This document shows positions 60,933 to 64,000 of a stretch of 64,000 nucleotides of DNA, one piece after another. The position numbers and the translations under genes were made by a program. The notes beneath the pieces are model-generated. The model was not told where the DNA came from, ran no database searches, and saw only the letters and a list, made by a program, of their open reading frames with translations. Numbering within the stretch: position 1 is the first letter of the stretch; every line of letters begins with the position of its first letter. The DNA is from Leptolyngbya sp. BL0902 (GTDB lineage Bacteria > Cyanobacteriota > Cyanobacteriia > Phormidesmidales > Phormidesmidaceae): contig NZ_CP046155.1 in the NCBI RefSeq assembly GCF_016403105.1, forward strand, positions 248,001 to 312,000, written 5' to 3'.

Positions 60933-60969
60933 TTTTTTGCCTTTTTACTTTTGCCTTTTGCCTTTCCCC
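60933..60969. repeat. TTTTGCC heptamer run before ctaC
   Basis: TTTTTTGCC, TTTTTACTTTTGCC and TTTTGCC units end directly at the ctaC ATG. This heptamer type is another short tandem repeat of cyanobacteria. Confidence 0.6.
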
Positions 60970-60970
60970 T

Positions 60971-61888
60971 ATGAACCTTCGCCTAATTCTCAAACTCGCT
61001 GCCGTGGCCGGAATCCTCACCGCCATTAGTCTGTGGATGGGCCAGGTGGCCTATAGCTGGTTGCCGCCCCCGGCCTCGGCGGAGGCGGTGCTGGTGGATG
61101 GCCTGTTTAGCCTGATGACCGCCATTGGTACCTTCATTTTTTGCGGCGTGGTGGGCACCGTCATCTATTCGGCCCTGTTCCAGCGGGCGGGCAAATACGA
61201 CGAAAGCGACGGCCCCCCGATTGAGGGCAACCTCACCCTAGAGGTGGTGTGGACGGCGATTCCCATTGTGCTGGTGATTTGGATTGCCGCCGCCAGCTAT
61301 CGGGTCTACGACCAAATGTCGATTCTGGGGCCGATGGAGCACATCCACATGGGCATGGGGGAAGCCATTGCCGCACCAATGGACATGGCCCAGGGGATGC
61401 CGGAGACGGCTGGGTTGGAGCCTGAAGCCATTGAAGTCCACGCTCGGCAGTGGGTGTGGGAGTTTTACTATCCCGAAGCCAACGTCACCAGCACCGAGTT
61501 GCACCTGCCCAAGGATCGGCGCATTAAGCTGGCGTTGACCTCCGAGGACGTGCTCCACGGCTTCTATATTCCCGCCTTTCGGGTGAAGCAGGATGTCATC
61601 CCCGGTCGAGACATTGATTTTGAATTCACCCCCATCCTGGAGGGCAAGTATCGCCTGCGGGATTCCCAATATAGCGGCACCTACTTCGCCGCCATGCAGG
61701 CCGATGTGGTGGTGGAATCGCCGGACGCCTACCAGCAGTGGCTTGCGACTGCCGCGAAATCCCCCCTAAAACCGGGCCTCAACCCCTCCTACGACGAATA
61801 CCAACGCACGGGCGGCGACGATCACCGTCCGGGCTGGAAGACCGTCCCCCCTGCCCCCGCCCCCATGGTGAATTATGTGGGGTCGTAG
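60971..61888 (+). CDS. ctaC: haem-copper oxidase subunit II without CuA ligands (alternative oxidase type)
   Basis: 305 residues, two membrane helices (LAAVAGILTAISLWMGQVAY; GTFIFCGVVGTVIYSALF; plus VVWTAIPIVLVIWIAAASY) and a periplasmic domain. The first CuA His is kept (VLHGFYIPAFRVKQD, H196). The C-x-E-x-C-x3-H-x2-M ligand set is replaced at exactly the same spacing by D231, Q233, S235, F239, with M242 kept. Loss of CuA is the mark of the cyanobacterial alternative respiratory terminal oxidase, thought to take electrons from quinol. Confidence 0.93.
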   Translation: MNLRLILKLAAVAGILTAISLWMGQVAYSWLPPPASAEAVLVDGLFSLMTAIGTFIFCGVVGTVIYSALFQRAGKYDESDGPPIEGNLTLEVVWTAIPIVLVIWIAAASYRVYDQMSILGPMEHIHMGMGEAIAAPMDMAQGMPETAGLEPEAIEVHARQWVWEFYYPEANVTSTELHLPKDRRIKLALTSEDVLHGFYIPAFRVKQDVIPGRDIDFEFTPILEGKYRLRDSQYSGTYFAAMQADVVVESPDAYQQWLATAAKSPLKPGLNPSYDEYQRTGGDDHRPGWKTVPPAPAPMVNYVGS

Positions 61889-61985
61889 GGTGAGGGCCAA
61901 TCCACGCACAAAAGCGATCTGCTCACAGCAAGCCTGACCTAAAGACATCAACCGCAGAACACCTGACCTAAGGACATCTATATAA

Positions 61986-63677
61986 ATGACGAACATCTCC
62001 ATAGACGCCCTTGCCCCAGAACGCCAGGAACCCAGCCCCGGAGAGCCGGAAAACTGGTGGCGCTTTTTCACCTTCAGCACCGACCACAAGGTGATTGGCA
62101 TTCAGTACATCGTCACCGCCTTTGTGTTCTTTCTGATTGGCGGCTTCCTGGCCATGGTGATGCGCGGTGAGTTGATCACCCCGGAGGCCGATCTGGTGGA
62201 TCGCACGGTGTATAACGCCCTGTTCACCATGCACGGCACCCTGATGCTGTTCATGTGGACGTTCCCGGTACTGAATGGGTTGTCCAACTACCTGGTGCCC
62301 CTGCAAATTGGGGCGCGGGACATGGCCTTCCCCCGCCTGAATGCGGTGGCCTTTTGGCTGGTGCCCATCTTTGGCGTCATTTTAATGGCCAGCTTTTTGG
62401 TGCCCGGTGGGCCGTCCCAGTCGGGCTGGTGGGCCTATCCTCCGGTGAGTTTGCAGAACCCCACGGGCAACCTAATCAACGGCCAAGCCCTGTGGCTGGT
62501 GGCGGTGGCGCTGTCGGGGGTGTCGTCGATTATGGGGGCGGTCAACATCGTCACCACCATCGTGCGGATGCGGGCACCGGGGATGACCTTCTTCAAAATG
62601 CCCGTGTTCTGCTGGACGGTGATGGCGGCGCAGATTATCCAGCTCTTCGGCCTGCCAGCGCTGACGGCGGGGGCGGTGATGCTGCTGTTTGACCTCATGG
62701 TGGGCACCAGCTTTTTTGACCCGGCCAAGGGCGGCGATCCGGTGCTGTATCAGCATTTCTTCTGGTTCTATTCCCACCCGGCGGTGTATGTGATTATGCT
62801 GCCGATTTTTGGCGTATTTTCAGAACTTTTCCCGGTCTATGCCCGTAAGCCCCTGTTTGGCTACAAGGTGGTGGCCGTATCCTCCTTTATTATCACCGGA
62901 CTCAGCGGCATCGTCTGGGTACACCACATGTTCGCCAGCGGCACTCCCGGCTGGATGCGGATGCTGTTTATGTTCACCACCATGACCATCTCCGTGCCCA
63001 CGGGGATCAAGGTCTTCGCCTGGGTGGCCACCATCTGGGGCGGCAAGCTGAAGCTGAACACCGCCATGCTGTTTGCCCTCGGCGGCATGACCATGTTTGT
63101 CTTCGCGGGCATCACGGGCATCATGCTGGCCTCTACCCCGGTGGATATCCATGTCAACAACACCTACTTTGTGGTGGGCCACTTCCACTACGTGCTGTAT
63201 GGGTCGATGACCATGGGCATGTTCGCCGCCCTGTACCACTGGTTCCCCAAGATGACCGGGCGCATGTACTACGAAGGGCTGGGCAAACTGCACTTTGTCC
63301 TCGCCTTCGTGGGCACCAACCTCAACTTTTTGCCCATGCACCCCGCTGGCCTAATGGGGATGCCCCGCCGCGTCGCCTCCTACGACCCAGAATTTGCCTT
63401 TTGGAACGTGCTGGCCAGTTTGGGCGGCTTTTTGCTGGGGGTCTCCACCCTGCCCTTCTTGCTGAACATGATTAGCTCCTGGGTGCAGGGGGAAAAAGCC
63501 CCCGCCAACCCCTGGAGAGCCATTGGCCTAGAGTGGATGGTGGCCTCGCCGCCCCCCCACGAAAACTTCGACGAAATCCCCACCGTCATCGCCGAACCCT
63601 ACGGCTACGGCAAAAACGAACCCCTCACCGCCCAGCAGGCGGCCCTACAGCAACTTGCGTCTACGGAGGTGGCCTAA
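61986..63677 (+). CDS. ctaD: haem-copper oxidase subunit I (alternative oxidase)
   Basis: 563 residues, 12 membrane helices. Haem and CuB ligands are visible: H83 (FTMHGTLM), H264 with the cross-linked Y268 (YSHPAVY), H313-H314 (WVHHMF) and H399/H401 (VVGHFHYV). The YSHPAV sequence replaces the usual GHPEV with its proton-channel Glu, which puts it in the A2 group of oxidases. It forms the reaction centre with the CuA-less subunit II. Confidence 0.95.
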   Translation: MTNISIDALAPERQEPSPGEPENWWRFFTFSTDHKVIGIQYIVTAFVFFLIGGFLAMVMRGELITPEADLVDRTVYNALFTMHGTLMLFMWTFPVLNGLSNYLVPLQIGARDMAFPRLNAVAFWLVPIFGVILMASFLVPGGPSQSGWWAYPPVSLQNPTGNLINGQALWLVAVALSGVSSIMGAVNIVTTIVRMRAPGMTFFKMPVFCWTVMAAQIIQLFGLPALTAGAVMLLFDLMVGTSFFDPAKGGDPVLYQHFFWFYSHPAVYVIMLPIFGVFSELFPVYARKPLFGYKVVAVSSFIITGLSGIVWVHHMFASGTPGWMRMLFMFTTMTISVPTGIKVFAWVATIWGGKLKLNTAMLFALGGMTMFVFAGITGIMLASTPVDIHVNNTYFVVGHFHYVLYGSMTMGMFAALYHWFPKMTGRMYYEGLGKLHFVLAFVGTNLNFLPMHPAGLMGMPRRVASYDPEFAFWNVLASLGGFLLGVSTLPFLLNMISSWVQGEKAPANPWRAIGLEWMVASPPPHENFDEIPTVIAEPYGYGKNEPLTAQQAALQQLASTEVA

Positions 63678-64000
63678 ATGAGTTCCATCAACCTCGATTC
63701 CACGGTGAACACCGCCGCTGAAGTCAGCCCCGCCCACCACGAAGAAGGGGAACACCGCCTGGTTGGATTCATCATCTTTCTGCTGTCGGAAAGCGTGATT
63801 TTCCTCAGCTTCTTTGTGGGCTATGCCGTCTACAAAACCACGTCCCTCGACTGGCTGCCCCCCGGTGTGGAGGGGCTGGAGGTGCGCGAACCGCTGATCA
63901 ACACCATCGTCCTGGTCTCCAGCAGTTTCGTCATCTACATCGCCGAGCGCTACCTGAAAAAAGAAAACATCTGGGGTTTCCGGGCCTTTTGGTTATTGAC
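63678..64000 (+). CDS. ctaE: haem-copper oxidase subunit III, 3' end outside the window
   Basis: The ATG directly follows the ctaD TAA. 107 residues are visible: a His/Glu-rich start, then LVGFIIFLLSESVIFLSFFVGYAVY (subunit III helix with the conserved ES) and TIVLVSSSFVIYIAERYL. It completes the ctaC-ctaD-ctaE unit. Confidence 0.93.
   Translation, partial: MSSINLDSTVNTAAEVSPAHHEEGEHRLVGFIIFLLSESVIFLSFFVGYAVYKTTSLDWLPPGVEGLEVREPLINTIVLVSSSFVIYIAERYLKKENIWGFRAFWLL

Noticed and set aside
1..64000. tRNA or rRNA genes
   Set aside because: I looked for cloverleaf-like ends and TTCGA arms in the intergenic gaps and found no convincing candidate; a dedicated search could still find one.

Overview
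The window reads as a chromosomal segment of a fairly GC-rich cyanobacterium. Direct evidence is phosphoribulokinase with the cyanobacterial pair of regulatory cysteine couples, a phylloquinone gene cluster (menA-menC-menE), a ThiO-ThiG fusion, a NatFGH-BgtA-type amino-acid transporter, a SigC-like group 2 sigma factor and a CuA-less alternative respiratory oxidase. The density of dispersed repeats (heptameric GACTCCC repeats, CCCTCACCC-bounded palindromes, GTAGGGGCG elements) suggests a filamentous Leptolyngbya/Nodosilinea/Phormidium-like lineage; that placement is inference. Layout: 1-12.8 kb is core genome (epimerase, pdxH, a GT81-like glycosyltransferase, sigC, priA, a metallophosphatase, a TonB-like protein, small exported proteins, an L,D-transpeptidase). 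About 12.8-19.8 kb is an AT-richer accessory block, all on the minus strand: a dynamin-like GTPase, a TRAFAC-like P-loop NTPase with a coiled coil, a membrane-anchored protein, an overlapping soluble ORF, a HepT/MntA toxin-antitoxin pair, and decayed antitoxin-like fragments. This is the best candidate for an undescribed conflict or stress system. 19.9-33.2 kb returns to core genes: thiO/thiG, gshB, an MscS channel, an LCP ligase, natF-natG-natH-bgtA with a terminator after the binding-protein gene, and pfkA. 33.6-51.4 kb holds a large secreted-type 5'-nucleotidase with a possible Pho box, galE, a hydrogenase-type maturation protease, an APH/P-loop kinase fusion, an M42 peptidase, a CBS protein, the menA-menC-menE cluster, the TldD/TldE protease pair and an ABC exporter. 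About 51.5-54.5 kb is a second accessory island flanked by direct repeats, one of which is the terminator of prk. It carries vapB, a vapC broken by a nonsense codon, an EcsC-like protein and a small glycine-rich membrane protein. 54.5-64 kb holds prk, fabI, hisA, a DUF1963 protein, a frameshifted membrane protein, two DUF2231 membrane proteins, and ctaC-ctaD-ctaE (subunit III cut by the window end) of an alternative terminal oxidase. A recurring theme is dispersed repeats inserted in frame inside essential or core genes: priA, menC, menE and the ThiO-ThiG linker. Several of these repeats have units not divisible by three, so copy-number change would alter the frame.
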